Positions 44,383 through 56,722 of a DNA stretch of 64,000 nt are shown here, piece by piece. Origin of the DNA: Piper betle (Eukaryota; Streptophyta; Magnoliopsida; Piperales; Piperaceae); assembly GCA_033002965.1 (NCBI GenBank), contig JAURVB010012331.1, forward strand, positions 1 to 64,000, written 5' to 3'. Position 1 is the first letter of the stretch; each line of letters opens with the position of its first letter. The notes under the pieces were generated by a model that did not search any database, was not told the origin of the DNA, and worked only from the letters and a program-made list of their open reading frames with translations. A program made the translations under genes and the position numbers.

Positions 44383-46146
44383 AAATTGATGATGATTGTT
44401 AGGATTGCATGCTAGAATTGGTTAGTTGTTAGGATAAATATATGACTGTGAATGAAATGATGATTGCATGATGCAATTAATTGAGAATGAAGGTTAAGTG
44501 ATCTAATGAGGTAGATCGAGTCGGAGCATGATAATGGATCACGACATTAGTTAGGAAAACGTAATAAAATTGGTATGAATAAGATGAGTTAGGATTACTT
44601 ACATTTATGATTATTTGATTGTTGAATGTGATGGATGATTATTATGTTGTGTGTTGATTATATGATGAGTTTGATGCATCATTTAGTTAGCGGGCGTTAG
44701 TATTTCCTTTTGATGTGTAGGAACGGAGCAGGAGCTCGCCGCCTAGGCGCGATGACACGCTTGGAGCTTCTGCCTAGTTCCATTTAGAACTCGACTCTAT
44801 TTTTACTCTCCTCTATTGTATGTTCGATTTAATGCCTACAGGGACGGGTTAAGTGGTATTTTATTGGATCCTACTTAACTCGGGCCATCTACCCGAACAG
44901 ATTTCCAGATTAATAACCCCTCAAGGATGAGAACCCTCGAGGAAGATTTTGAAAACAAGATCCACAACAAGTTGCCTTCGGGCCTATTATATAAATCCCT
45001 ACCTAGGCCTATATTTATGTAGTTTTCGCATTTTCAGTGAGACGAGAGATGGAGAAACCGACTGCATGTACCATGAGTGGATGCCGTGATAGTTAAAGCA
45101 GGCTGTAGATTAGTGCCAGCGGACTGTTCCATTCCCAAGGGATCCTAACAACTCCGTATTTGTGTTCCTCACACCCAAAGAACGTGGAGGTTTATGGGTA
45201 CTGTTTAGTACAGTGCATGTCCAGACTTGTGGTTCAAAGGGTACTAAAGGTGACTGCCTGAGAGTATTCGGCCTTCGTGCTCAAGGATAGGAGAAATATG
45301 AAGGTAAGGAAAAGGCTTAGAATTTGAGACCAGAAAATCAAGTAAGAAAATGAGGAGAGAGGCATCAGCAGCAACAATTCAGTCAGTTTCGGATGCTATC
45401 GGGTCTGCAGCCCAGTGGCTCCTCTGTAGGTGCCCTTCATAGTGTTCACGAGGAGTATATGATGTTTCCTTTCATATGAGAGTTTTCTCTCATAGCCATC
45501 TTGTTATAGTTATTTGATTTTCCAAACCAGTAACACTTGTTACTAACATGTTTTTATACTATATGTAGGTAATAATTATGAGTTGGAGGAGCCAGCTTGG
45601 ATGGAGGTTAATATTCTATTTGTGTTGCTATTATATTGTGAATGTTGTGAAATGCTAAGACATGGTATGATATGATTAAATGTTATGAGATGATAATAAG
45701 ATATGATGATGTGACATGATTGAATGCTAAGACACGATGGCAGAAGCGTGGTGGGTTTGAAACCCAAGCTTTAGAGCGAGTAAATAGTATATCAGATTGT
45801 GTGAATGAAGTTACGTGATATATAGATACATGTTTACATATATGTTTATATATTGTATTTTGACAAGGTGACCCTAATTGCACTTTTAAGGGAAATTCTA
45901 TCCGTTTTATTTTAGAATTTTCATCGATTTTGTTCGTAATTGTGATGGTGTGTAATTTAGTTTGCATGTCATCCATGTAGTATCATGTTAGGATTCTGTG
46001 CATTCATCCATGCATGACGAGTAATATCTTTATCTTAAGACGCCGAGATTAGATCCGCGCAAGATGGGTTCGGGTTAGCTGACCTAACTGGGGCCTATAA
46101 CATGCCAGTTTGCTTCACAAGCGTGGACCGGATTTGGGGTGTTACA
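44383..46146 (+). repeat. B1 3' LTR, right part
   Basis: It resumes with AAATTGATGATGATTG, the right copy of the target duplication, and continues colinear with B2 (from about 57890). The leader hairpin is TATGAGAG / TTTT / CTCTCATA (45475-45494). It ends GGTGTTACA at 46146, where integrase-like sequence of family F begins. Confidence 0.93.
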
Positions 46147-46440
46147 GTTGTGGGACTACTCCATAAGCTTTTGTCGTAGTCTACCAGTAGGGATGTATAG
46201 ACGACCACTACTAGCGTAAACTACTAAATCATCTAACCAATACTTGCGAATCAGCCCCATGTTGATTCTGTTAACCAGCTTTTTGTATTCAGGATCTGAC
46301 CTAGTTAACTCTCTGACCTGCCCTACTAGCTCCGTTGCTATTTTGACATACCAGCAAGCACCTCCATATTCTTTCGACTAAATGCATCAGCCACTTGGTT
46401 GGATTTTTTTGGTTGGTGCAGCTACTGATAGTCCACTGAC
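46147..46440 (-). pseudogene. F-minus: RNase H/integrase junction fragment
   Basis: The reverse complement matches 54995-55300 of the plus-strand F copy: end of RNase H, then the linker before the integrase zinc region (rc of CATAAGCTTTTGTCGTAGTC and of GTATAGACGACCACTACTAG). It is decayed by stops and indels. B1's 3' LTR cuts it at 46146. On the other side it ends near 46440 in unrelated DNA. Confidence 0.8.
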
Positions 46441-47660
46441 TTATCATTCACATCTGCAACCAAGAGAATACAATCAAGCACATGCTTAAATATGTTCACC
46501 TTTCGCTCCCATCTCCACTAATGTAGGCAATGCCAAATTAATGGAATCAATAGGTCTTTATAGGTTGTAATGGGGCCAGGGGCTAGGGACCAAAAATAGA
46601 ATAGACAAGATAGAAAAATCAGAGGCTAATATGTACCCTAGAATTAAAAATCTTTTACAAATCCTGACATACATGTACAACAAATCCCCAAGCAATATGA
46701 CACACACTTCTTTAAATGTAGTATCGAATTGACCTAATATAAGAACTAACTTTGCTTTGATTTTCCATTGACTACCTACTACTTTTTCTTTTTCTCTTTT
46801 CTTTCAAACCAGTGGAAGACTCTTGCTTCATCTTGTATTTACTGGTGGAGGATCATTGCCTCATCTTTTTCTTTTCTTTTGTTTTTTTCAATGTTTTTCT
46901 TCTCTTTTTTTACAAAGCAAAGTACCATGAAAGTCTACACTATCTACTCAATCACCACTCTATAAAATGCAATGCCTTCCCTCTATACTACTCAAATTTT
47001 CATCCTTGTTAGAATTTAGAATGAATTCAAAACACTAGGGTGCTAGGACTCAAACATCAAGATATATTTTCAATAAAAAGGCCAAGGCTAAAATAAGGGT
47101 AATCAAACAAATATGTATAATAAAGGCCATGAAATTGTGTGCAGAGGATCATTCATATTAGGTATGCTTCAAGAAAGGCCCAGATTCAACAAAAAGAAAT
47201 GCCTATATCATTTTCCATCAACATGGCAAGCCAAATATTTCGCCTCAAAAGTCGCTAGGGCAAATTCTAAAAGTCATGACTATCATGTACAATCCTTATT
47301 GCAAAACATTCATTGAAATCATCTAAACCAAAGGATTGTGAAAATATTATACAGTAGAGAACCAACTCTCGATTGCAATCTTTTACTCAGTTCATCCCTC
47401 ATATCAATTAATCAAGTTTTCTCAAGAAAAGTAAGACTAATTCACATGTATCTATCATTGAACCAAGAGACCAAAATACCATTGCATAATAAAATTTTTA
47501 CACTAAACTATACTATATATATGTATATCTAAATCTAAACATGAGTCGAGCATGAACAATATGCATAAAATTAAGGCATCACCCCCAAACTTAAACTAAA
47601 CATTGTCCTCAAAAATAAAATAAACAAAAAGAAGTGAAAGAGAACTCCCTCATATCAATT
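46441..47660 (-). other. Unassigned AT-rich region, possibly the 3' part of an Athila-like element
   Basis: No open frame or LTR terminus is recognised. On the minus strand TTTAAGTTTGGGGGTGATGC (about 47577-47596) resembles the G-rich tract found downstream of pol in Athila/Tat elements, and it lies just after the Athila-like ORF. The rest is AT-rich with a pyrimidine-rich stretch (46779-46920). I infer it belongs to the same Athila-like insertion, without direct proof. Confidence 0.45.
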
Positions 47661-47676
47661 AGTCAGTGGATGATTA

Positions 47677-48237
47677 TCATGAATAACTGAATTTGCACTT
47701 GACCCATGCTTCATTGACTTTAAACGATCGATCTCCTTGCTCAGTCCTAATTTCAATTGCACCGTGTGGAAAAACTGTTTGTCCAGGAGAAAATGACCAG
47801 TAACCACACCAGATGTCATGTTTGTCTGCTATAGTCCAAGCAATAGCTGACTTGTAATCTTTTAATATTCTAATCAGCTTCTCTTTCTGCAATATAGTTA
47901 GCTCTGGAGATATAATAATAGGAAGAGTGTCATCAAGCCCTAAGAAAATATACCTGAGATGTTTTGGAAGTTGCTTTAGCTCTAAAATAAGTGGTACTTC
48001 AATTGATGGCAGCAATTTGTGGAATGGTAGATCTGAGGTTTCCATAACTTTGAATCATTGAGGCAAAATTGGTTGTGAATCTAATACTTTAACCATCTCA
48101 TCCACATCAATATCTTCTTCACAAAGAGAATTTATGGATTTATGTAATGAATTACTAAAGTGATTCCCTTTGCATCCGACTAAGCTAACCAATGTATTGG
48201 GTTCACGTTCGTTGCTTGGCTTATAAAAGTCTAACAA
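47677..48237 (-). pseudogene. Athila-like pol remnant with a large internal deletion
   Basis: Minus-strand frames at 48055-48237 and 47677-48045 carry sequence typical of the region just before RT in Athila-group elements (LKQLPKHLRYIFLG, then IIISPELT and AIAWTIAD). After TIAD the sequence jumps to a segment resembling the extreme C-terminus of Athila integrase (VFPHGAIEIRTEQGDRSFKV). So RT, RNase H and most of integrase are deleted in frame. A stop separates the two frames near 48050. Family assignment is from recalled conservation of these segments. Confidence 0.75.
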
Positions 48238-48555
48238 GTCTATGAGAATGAAGGTGCTCGTTGAACCTCGAAAATATCTATGGATGATGGGGTATGAGTA
48301 TTGAATGGATGGAATGGTTGAAGTGTATATATATGTAGGAGGAGGGGATCATTGAGGGGAAAAATAAAAAACTTTTTCCTAACCGTCAAATTCTTCTTGC
48401 CTCCTCTCCGTCCCAGGCGACCTTCCCATTTCTGCGTGAGTATTTCATCCCTCATCTTATTTGTTTCCATTAGGATTCTTGCATGCAAGGCTTGTTGGAG
48501 ATGCCCTGGTAAGTTGCTAGATCCCTAGCGTCTTATGCATGAGGTTCTTGTCGAT
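48238..48555. other. Unassigned stretch between Athila fragment and LTR E
   Basis: A minus-strand ORF (48240-48488) has no recognisable domain. It may be upstream Athila sequence. No repeat terminus is seen. Confidence 0.4.
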
Positions 48556-49353
48556 TGCTTAGTTGATTTATTAATAGACATGTCAGAATGGACCTGACAA
48601 CCAATAATGGATATGTCAGAATGGACCTGACAACTAATAATGGACATATCAGAATGGACCTGACAGTCAATAATGGACATGTCAGAATGGACCTAACAAC
48701 CAAAAATGGATATGTCAGAATAGACCTGACAACCAATAATGGACATATCAGAATGGACCTGACAGCGAATAATGGACATGTCAGAATGGACCTGACAACC
48801 AAAAATAGATATGTCAGATGGACCGACAGCCAATAATGGACAAGTTAGAATGGACCTGACAGCCAATAATGACTAATCTTAGAATGACCTGGGAGACCAC
48901 CTAATCTCAGAATGAACTGGGAGACAAACTTTTAATCTCAGAATGACCGAGAGCCTATAGAACTACATTGAGCTTGATCCTGACATGGGTATGTACGCTA
49001 ATCAAGATTGTTTGATTTCAGCTCACTTAAGGGAGAATGAAAGTATGGTTCGTGGTTCTTTTACAAACTCAGGGTAGGAGAATGGATAATAAACTGGACT
49101 TCCTTTTATTTTCTTGTGTTGTGCATGTGGCTTTGGGAAATGATCCAAGACTGTGGAACTATTATTATTATATCTTGACTAACCATAATTTCCTTTGAAT
49201 GAGTCATACATATGGTTTTAATAGAAATCATGTAACATATAAGTAATGCTTGGACCGATTAGGGCTGGTTGTTACAGGGTTGGTTTGGTATAATTTCGAG
49301 TAACGCCTAGCCAGCTAGGCCCACAATATTGTGAAAAATGGCTGGTCGTTACA
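48556..49353 (+). repeat. LTR fragment E (related to C/D), right part
   Basis: It holds a 33-bp hairpin minisatellite (48571-48960), then GGGAAATGATCCAAGACTGTG, which C and D LTRs share in nearly the same form. Next come GCCTAGC / CA / GCTAGGC (49305-49320) and CACAATATTGTG (49322-49333). It ends GGTCGTTACA at 49353. The left part is missing. Family-F RT sequence on the minus strand follows. Confidence 0.82.
48571..48960 (+). repeat. 33-bp hairpin minisatellite in LTR E
   Basis: About nine 33-bp units of the form ATGTCAGAATGGACCTGACA plus ACCAATAATGGAT, then three decayed shorter ones. The stem is TGTCAG / CTGACA around AATGGAC (48614-48632). Unit length, loop and position in the LTR equal those of family D, but the stem sequence differs. 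Confidence 0.9.
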
Positions 49354-50026
49354 GAGCTTGTGTTCCCTCAACCGACTCAGAACCTGTCTTAGGTGACCCC
49401 ACTGCTCCTCCATGGACTCACTTTACACACCTATGTCATCTAAATGCACTTGTGACCATAGTTGTCTTCGGGGCATCCTCCTGCACAATCCGGACTTGCC
49501 AATATCCTGACCTCAGGACCAGCTTATTGAACACCCTCGCTCGACTAGGTCTATCAAACAAATCAGCTATCAAGGGAACTGGGCACTTGTTCTTGATGGT
49601 TATACCTTATTCAATCCATGGTAGTCGACACACAGTGGAAGTAACCCATCTGTCTTCTCCTGGAATAGAACAAGTGCCTCATATGGTGTAGTCGATGACT
49701 CAATTTTTCCAGAATCTAGCAACTCTCCTCGCTTGATTTTCAACTCTCTGAGTTCTTTAGGCGACATCTGATATGACGCCTTTGCTGGGGCTCTTGCCTT
49801 GGCACTAACTCAATCCGATGTTTGATTGTCCTCTTGGGAGGTAACCTGTTTGGAAATTTGGTAGGCATCACATCTGAATACTCATTGAGCAATCCTACCA
49901 ATGATTCCGGTATGTCCACCACATGGTCCGGTTGGATCTCCACCATCATAGCAAGATAAGTTAAGGCTCCTCTCTTTCACCTTTGAGCAACCTGCATTGC
50001 CAACAGTTGCTCCCAACTGATGATGC
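49354..50026 (-). pseudogene. F-minus: reverse transcriptase N-terminal half
   Basis: The minus strand reads the region before RT (LLNEYSDVMPTKFPNRLPPK), then RT fingers and palm up to about the catalytic loop (HLDDIGV in one frame), with many frame changes. It overlaps 53917-54400 of the plus-strand F copy, so these are two different copies. LTR E abuts it on the left and D4 on the right. Confidence 0.85.
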
Positions 50027-52881
50027 AGTCTCTACCCAGTTGAATATTTTATTCTTTACCCGGTTACCCAGTTAAAGGAATTAAATATGGGTGTTGCTGT
50101 GTTTTCACATACCCTAGCCATTTTTGGTGAAGGGACGTCATTTTTCATTTTATAAATTGTAGAGGGGCATCATTACACTCTCATCTTCTTCTCCTCTTCC
50201 TTACCGGAACCGGCATCTTCCTTGCTTGGGTAACCTTCCTATCTTCCTCTTCTTAATTTTCATGCATTCATATGTCTTTTTAATTGATAATAAGCTTGAT
50301 AATCATGAGAAAGGAGGGCTCGCCATGTCCCTGGTTTCCAAGTGGTGGCGAAATTACAGCTGGTTATGGGCGGAGTTGTAGGGAGCAGTGCTGTGGAGGA
50401 ATTCCAGACATCTATACCAGTTTGCCGGCCAAGGCTCACGCCGTGCATGCTCACAGCACTTGGCCTTGACATTGGGTTGTCGTGCAGGGAGAAGGAAAGA
50501 GTTCCAGTGCTGCTGGCCAGACGGAGTTAAATTTGCAGTCCCGGCGGTGCTACTGGCCAGAAGTCGCATCTTGGTGTAGAACAGAGTTGGACGTGGATGG
50601 TTGCTGAAATACACGAGCTTTAGGCTTCCAATTGGGTTGCTAGGGAAGGGAAGCAATTAGGGAAGGAAGTGATCTGGTTTTGGGTTGAAGAAGAAGACGC
50701 CAAGACGAGTTTTTGGGTGCAAAGATGGAGTTTGGAGAAGAAGGGACGTTGGGGAAGAAGATGGCAGTTTTATAAATATGGGTTGACTCGATACAATAAT
50801 ACTAACTCGTAATAAATCTTTAAAAATAATCATTTTAATGGGTTATGGGTAAAGTTACTAAACTAATTAATTATTTGACGAAATCGACATGGACATAAGT
50901 AATAAAAATACGGTAATGAAAAACGGTCGATAATTAATCGGCACACAACAAGCAATTAAATTAAATAGGAGGGTTATAAATGATTGATAAAATAAAGATT
51001 TTACCTTTACCCTATTAAATTTAATATTAGGTAAATAAAGTGATTATCTTAATAATGGGTCAGTAATATAGAAAATGGGTTATTAAACTATAGTCAGGTA
51101 GCAATCACTAGCGTCGAACCTAAATAGCATAATGAAAGTAAATAAAGTTCGAAATTTTATTTAGTCGAATAATTTAAAATAATTGTATTAATAATATTTT
51201 TAGATTAAAATAATACAAATTATTTTAAATAATTTAAGCATACAACTTATTTAACTAAATTGCTATGAATAAGGATAGCGATTAAAGATTTAAAACCGTA
51301 AACTAAATTATCAAGATTGTGGTTAAGTAATTATCGTCTCAAAGGAAAATATACTAATAATAGTAATTAAATATTTATTTATAAGTTGATAATTATTTTA
51401 TTATTTGTTAAGTGTTAATTATGATCTAGATTATTAATGTAAACTTGGATTTAAATGATTATATCACATGAATTGTTTAAAATTTAATATTATTGAAATT
51501 AATAGTTATATATATATTAGTCATTTAGTTGCATGCATTTCTACTCGAATAAAATTATACTTATGTATAATTTTATGTCCTCGTTCATATTAGGATCATT
51601 GGTCGCAGCTGCGAGTTCAAAATATCTAGGTCCGTGTAATTATTTAAAATATTGTATTTTCCCTTGTAGACAACCTAGTTAGCCTTAGCCCAGATTTGAC
51701 CACCATGCACCGACTGCAAATGGGGTCAAGGAAATGACTCAGTCTGACATGGGCTACGCCCTTGATAATCCAATAATGGAAATATTAGAATAGATCTGAT
51801 AGCCATAATACAATAAATTGGACATGGCGGATTGGACTCGCCAGTCGGCAATGGACATGATGGACTGACCCATTAGCCAATAAATTGGACATGGTAGATT
51901 GGACTCGCCAGCCAATTACAGACATTGTGGATTGGACGCACCAGCCAATAACGGACATGGCGAATTGGACTCACCAGCCGGTAATGGACATGATGGACTG
52001 ACCCATCAGCCAATAAATTGGACATGGTAGATTGGACTTGCCAGCCAATTACGGACATGGTGGATTGGACTCACTAGCCGATAATGGACATGGTGTATTG
52101 GACTTGCAAGCCGGTAATGGACATGATGGACGGACCCATCAGCAAATAAATTGGACATGGCGGTTGGACTCGCCAGCCAATTACGGACATGGTGGACTGA
52201 CCCATCAGCCAATAGATGGACATATGATGGACTGACCCATCAGCCAACTAATGGACATGGTGGATTGGACTCACTAGCCGATAACGGAGATGGCGGATTG
52301 GACTCGCCAGCCGGTAATGGACATAATGGACTGACCCATCAACCAATAGTTGAACATGGTGGACTGACCCATCACCCAACTAATGGACAAGGTGGACTAA
52401 ACCATCAGCTAATAAATGGACATGTTGGAATGGTCACAACAGCCATTATTATAGATAATGATAGGGAGTTTATGGACTTGTTTATTTAATTATACGGCTT
52501 AGTGTTTAATCACTAACGCGGAATTGCCTCCATAGGTTAGCAGCTGGAACTAAAGACTAAGAGATGACAGGGTGGTTCTTCTACCAACTTAGGTGGTGAA
52601 CAGATAATAAATGGACTTCTCTTTCTACTTTTCTTGTGTTATAAATGTGGCTATGGGAAACGGTCCAAGACTGTAGGATAATTATTCATACATTGTCATT
52701 TGAAACATAAGTTCTTTTGAGTTAGAAATGCTAGACTTATTTTCTTTCATATTATTCATGTAACCTTTTATGTAACACCCGGTTCGATTAGGACTGGTCG
52801 GTATAGGTTTGGTTTTGTGAAACTTTGAGTAACACCTGACCAGCAGGCCTACAATATCGTGAAAAATGGCTGGTCGTTATA
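50027..52881 (+). repeat. D-type LTR (D4), first ~100 bp missing
   Basis: It begins at TCTACCCAGTTGAATATTTT, equivalent to about 29925 in the D 5' LTR. It has a TATA region (TTTATAAATTG, about 50148), a diverged and less GC-rich module, the AT-rich long-form block (about 50790-51590) and the minisatellite. It ends GGTCGTTATA at 52881. Family-F minus-strand sequence flanks both sides, so it is a solo LTR inserted in F-minus. Confidence 0.88.
51775..52430 (+). repeat. 33-bp hairpin minisatellite in D4
   Basis: About 19 units. The first (51775-51810) is of E type: TATTAG...CTGATA. The following units are D type. This links the two arrays by descent. Confidence 0.88.
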
Positions 52882-53916
52882 GGCTACCTGCCCTGAAGTC
52901 TGGCCTCTTCTTCTTTGGTACCTTGGACGGCTTCTCCTTACCATCATGTCTGCTGTCTTTGCCTCTTGTGGATTTCCTGCTCAAGATATCATCTTTCCCG
53001 CTCGTCGTAGGCCTGAAATCCACCAATGCATCAGCCACCACCAAAGCTGCATGTAGATCTTGTACCTGCTGCCTCTTTAGCTCCATCTATGCCCATGGCT
53101 ACAAACAGGCGATGAAGTTGAATAACTTATGATTCTCGGACATGTTCTTAATGTCTAACATGCAAGAGCTGAACTCTTTGATGTACTCTCTCATGGTTCC
53201 TGTTTGAGTGAACTTCTTCAATCAACCCCTTGCCACCCATATAGTGTTGGTTGGAAAGAATTGATCCCGAAGCTCCCTCTTTAGGACTTCCTAAGTCTCA
53301 ATTCGGGGTCACCCAACGTTCTCATCTTCATTGGTTAGAGTTAGATACCACAACCTGGCATCTCCCCTCATGAACATATTGGCTATAGAAACTTGCCTCT
53401 CTTCAGGGATCTTCGTAGCTACTAAGTACTCTTGCATATCATAAATGAAGTTCTCTAAGTCCTTGATTGACTTATTCCACTCTAACTTCTTTAGCTCTGG
53501 CACCTTGAGCCTTCCTGAAATAGAGTTATCTTCTGTTGCACGGTCAACACCACTATGTTGAGGCTGCATCACGACCACCTGCTTCAACAATGCCACATCC
53601 ACATGCAAAGCTTCAAATGCAGCACTGAGACTACCTAGTATCTCCACCGCCTCTCCTGCACTACTAGGCTCAAGTGTGGTCCAACCTGAGAATTCAAGTA
53701 CAACAACCCCTCTGTTAAGGACTGTAGTCAGTCGAAGACATTGTGACCATCTCCACTGTTGATATGCCCTCCTATCTGCACTTCCAATCGTGCCAATCTC
53801 TCCCTAAGATATTCGGTAGATCGTGTGCCCATCTTCGGATTGGTTTATCGGTAGATTGTGGAGCCATACATTGCAACACTTTCTCAGCACCGGATTCTCT
53901 TCCTGAACCAAATATA
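52882..53916 (-). pseudogene. F-minus: gag
   Basis: The minus strand carries a Gag of the kind seen in Galadriel-like chromoviruses. A coiled, Leu-rich N-terminal part precedes the capsid-like segment LKVPELKKLEWNKSIKDLEN, then MQEYLVATKIPEERQVSIAN and DARLWYLT. The longest open piece is 53309-53647. A probable start region (MAPQSTDK) is near 53864. Stops and shifts break the rest, and the C-terminal part with Lys-rich sequence (52877-53086) has no clear zinc knuckle. D4 interrupts what follows. Confidence 0.82.
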
Positions 53917-54690
53917 AATCTTTTGAGTTGGTGTCAGGGGCAAGAGCACTAGTGAAGGCGCCATATCGGATGTCACCTAAAGAACTCATAGAGTTGAAAA
54001 TCCAGTTAGGAGAGTTGCTGGATTCAGGGAAAATTTAGCCATCGACCCCACCATATGGGGCACTTGTTCTATTCCAGAAGATAGATGGGTCACTTTGACT
54101 ATGTGTCGACTACCAGGGATTGAATAAAGCTACCATCAAGAACAAGAACCCAATTCCCTTTATAGCTGATTTATTTGACAGACTTAGTAGAGTGAAGGGT
54201 GTTCACTAAGCTGGACCCGAGGTTGGGATATTGGCAACTCCAAATTGTGCCGGAGTATGTCCTAAAGGCAACTATGGTCACATGTATATTTGGATGACAT
54301 AGGTGTGTACAGTGAGTCCATGGAGGAGCACTAGGGTCACCTAAGACAGGTTCTGAGTTGGTTGAGGGAACACATGCTCTTTGTGAAGAAAGATAAATGT
54401 GAGTTTGGACTAGGGGAGATTGGATTCCTAGGCCACCGAATTGGTCATGGAGAGGTGCAAATGGAGTAATTAAAGGTGAAGGCTATTGTTGAGTGGTTAG
54501 AGTCGGCAAAGATGGCAGAGTTGTGGAGCTTTCTAGGTTTGGCCAATTACTACCGAAATTTGTACAAGGGTATAGGCATGTAGTGTCGCCAGTAACTGAC
54601 TTGTTGAGGAAGGATAAGTCATGAGTGTGGTCGGAGCTATGGCAGGCTACTTTTGAGGAGTTGAAAGCTACCATATCATCAGAGCTAATT
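53917..54690 (+). pseudogene. F-plus: reverse transcriptase, heavily decayed
   Basis: It starts abruptly at GAGTTGGTGTCAGGGGCAAG, within the segment before RT. It shows [20 protein letters not shown], then [20 protein letters not shown], and [10 protein letters not shown] near 54535. Stops occur every few dozen codons and the catalytic region is scrambled by an indel near 54215-54290. It faces F-minus gag head to head, with no LTR between. Confidence 0.85.
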
Positions 54691-55075
54691 CTGAAATTGC
54701 TGGATTTTGGACAACTGTTTGAAGTGGTGACAAACGCTTTAGACAAGGCCGTGGAAGGTGTACTACAGTAAGGAGGGTATCCAATAACATTCGAGAGCTG
54801 GAAGCTGAAGGAGGCTGAGATGAGGTACTCAACCCATGAGAAGGAGATGCTGGCCATGGTGCATTGTCTCAGAGTATGGCAAGTTTACTTTTTGGGATGC
54901 AAGTTCATTGTCATCACAGACAATGGAGCTAACACCTTCTTGAAGACCCAGAAGAAGTTGTCTCTAAGACAAGCAAGGTAGCAGGAATTTCTAGCATAAC
55001 ACGACTTCGAGTGGCTAAACCAACTGGGAAAATCCAACCAAGTGGCTAATGCACTTAGTTGGAAGAATATGGAGG
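54691..55075 (+). pseudogene. F-plus: RNase H
   Basis: The segment reads LFEVVTNALDKAVEGVLQ, then STHEKEMLAMVHCLRVWQVY, VITDNGANTFLKTQKKLSLR and KSNQVANALSWK. The first catalytic Asp (T-D-A-S in relatives) is Asn here and the last Asp (V-A-D-A) is also Asn. Both fit G-to-A change. Stops at about 54768, 54979 and 54997 confirm decay. Confidence 0.88.
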
Positions 55076-56300
55076 TGCTTGTTGCTATGTCAGAGATAGA
55101 AACTGAGCTACTGGGGCAGGTCAAAGAGGTGGCTTGGTCAGATTCTGAGTATAAGAAGTTGGTTGATAGAATCGGCACGGGGCTGATTCGCAAGTATTGG
55201 TTAGATTATGGAGTAGTCTACGCTAGTGGTGGTCGTCTATACACCCCAACCAGTAAACTACGGTATCTAGGTAGTAAAGCTCATGGAGGAGTCCCATAAC
55301 ACCCAAACGGGCTGGACATGAAGATAGAGACCGGATGTATGCACTCATGTCGTGAGTGTATTGTTGGTCAAAGATGGAGGCTGATATTAAAGCTTTTGTG
55401 AGGTCCTGATTGGTGTGTCAACATGACAAGGTGGAGAGAAGGTTAGAGGCTAGCTTGCTATAGCCACTATTACAACTTCTAGGCTGTGGAGTTCGGTCTC
55501 ACTAGGCTTTGTGTCTGGGTTCCGCAAGGTGAGGGAATGTCAAGTGTTGGTCGTAGTTGATTGGTTCTCAAAGTATGCCGTATTTGTGGCAGTGCCAAAT
55601 GCGTGCCCAACCGAGACTACTGCAGGATTATTCTTCAGGAATGTGGTGAAGCACTTTTGCGGACATTGTGAGCAACCGAGACACCAAATTTAGGAGGTGT
55701 TTGTTTGGTTTGCTAGGGAGTAAGCTAAACTTCTTTACAACCAACCATCTTCAGTTGACAGGTAGATTGAGAGGACGAATGCATTGCTCGAGGAGTACTT
55801 GAGGCATTTCATCCCAACCAGCCAAAGGAACTGGTTGGTGCTTCTTAATGTGGCACAATTTTGTTATAATCTTCACCGTTCTTCAGTTATGGGGCTTAGT
55901 CCTTTTGAATTTATTACAGGCTATCAGCTTCTTACATCACTGGAGGTTGCTCTATAGGGAAGTGTAGCGAAGTGCCCAACTGCATGCAGGTTTGTCAGAG
56001 ATCGGCAAAAACTGTTCGAGGATGTAGTGGATTCACTAGCTAAGGCAACGAGCAGAATGAAGAGATATGCCGACTTGAGAAGAAGGCCATTGTCATTTAG
56101 CATTGAGGACAAAGTGATGCTGAAGCTTACGTCATAGATTTGGAATAAAATCAGACATATCGATGTGCATCGAACGTTGGTGCAAAGGTACGACGGTCCT
56201 TTTGAGGTGGAGAAGGTAATCGGGTGTGGCTTATACGTTAAAGCTACCCAAGAGGTACAAGCTTGATCCAACTTTCTATGTTAGCTTTCTCATGCCTTTC
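55076..56300 (+). pseudogene. F-plus: integrase
   Basis: A linker (open at 55042-55299), part of the zinc region (LGSKAHGGVP, CRECIVGQ) and core pieces are seen: LVVVDWFSKYAVFVAVP with the first Asp at about 55557, then ALLEEYLRH and NWLVLLNVAQFCYNLHRSS near 55780-55880, which are typical of Galadriel-type integrases. The stretch around the second Asp is damaged near 55670-55720. Indels near 55490 and stops elsewhere break the frame. Confidence 0.86.
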
Positions 56301-56722
56301 CATGAGGACCTGGTCAATCCAAGGAGACCTCATCTAAAGAGATCTCCACCTATACGTCTGGCAACAGTTTGAGAAAAACGGGGGAAGATTTTGGAGCATA
56401 GGCAAGGTGCTTTCTCAGGTGGGGACAAAGTTTCTTATCAAGTGGAATGGGGTGCCGAGGAGAGAGACTAGCTAGGAATGGGAGATGGACTTGTGGCAAT
56501 TCTGGAGGAGGATCAAGAAGTGATGGGAAGGACTTAACCCTTCGATGAGGACATTAGGTCTCATTAGTGGGGGAGGACTATTATAGGTCGGTCTGTGGGA
56601 GTAGACGGGGCTAGGTTTTGGCAGTTCTTAGTGTTCCCGTGTTCCTGACGGATTGTCGGTACTATCTGACTAGTGGAAACAACTGACCAAAGTTAATTCG
56701 TATTATAGTTGCAGGCATGATC
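56301..56722 (+). pseudogene. F-plus: chromodomain and 3' tail
   Basis: FLIKWNGVPRRETS followed after a TAG by EWEMDLWQFWRRIKK (about 56436-56524) is a chromodomain core with the Trp/aromatic pattern intact. The coding region ends at about 56523 (TGA). About 200 bp of non-coding tail follow before B2's 5' LTR at 56723. No purine tract or F LTR is seen, so B2 inserted in the tail or the end was lost. Confidence 0.78.

Larger units (their letters stand above)
11475..46146 (+). mobile_element. Element B1: non-coding LARD-like LTR retrotransposon, split by nested insertions
   Basis: The pieces are the right part of the 5' LTR (11475-13179), interior (13180-15308 and 18076-18837) and 3' LTR (18838-19953 and 44383-46146). 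Element C lies inside the 3' LTR and LTR G inside the interior. Without these the interior is about 2.9 kb and shows no gag, protease, RT or integrase motif in any frame I checked. It has a primer site and a purine tract, so it could be copied by enzymes from another element. The same interior recurs in B2, so it is a real family and not one decayed copy. The left half of the 5' LTR has been lost. Confidence 0.8.
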
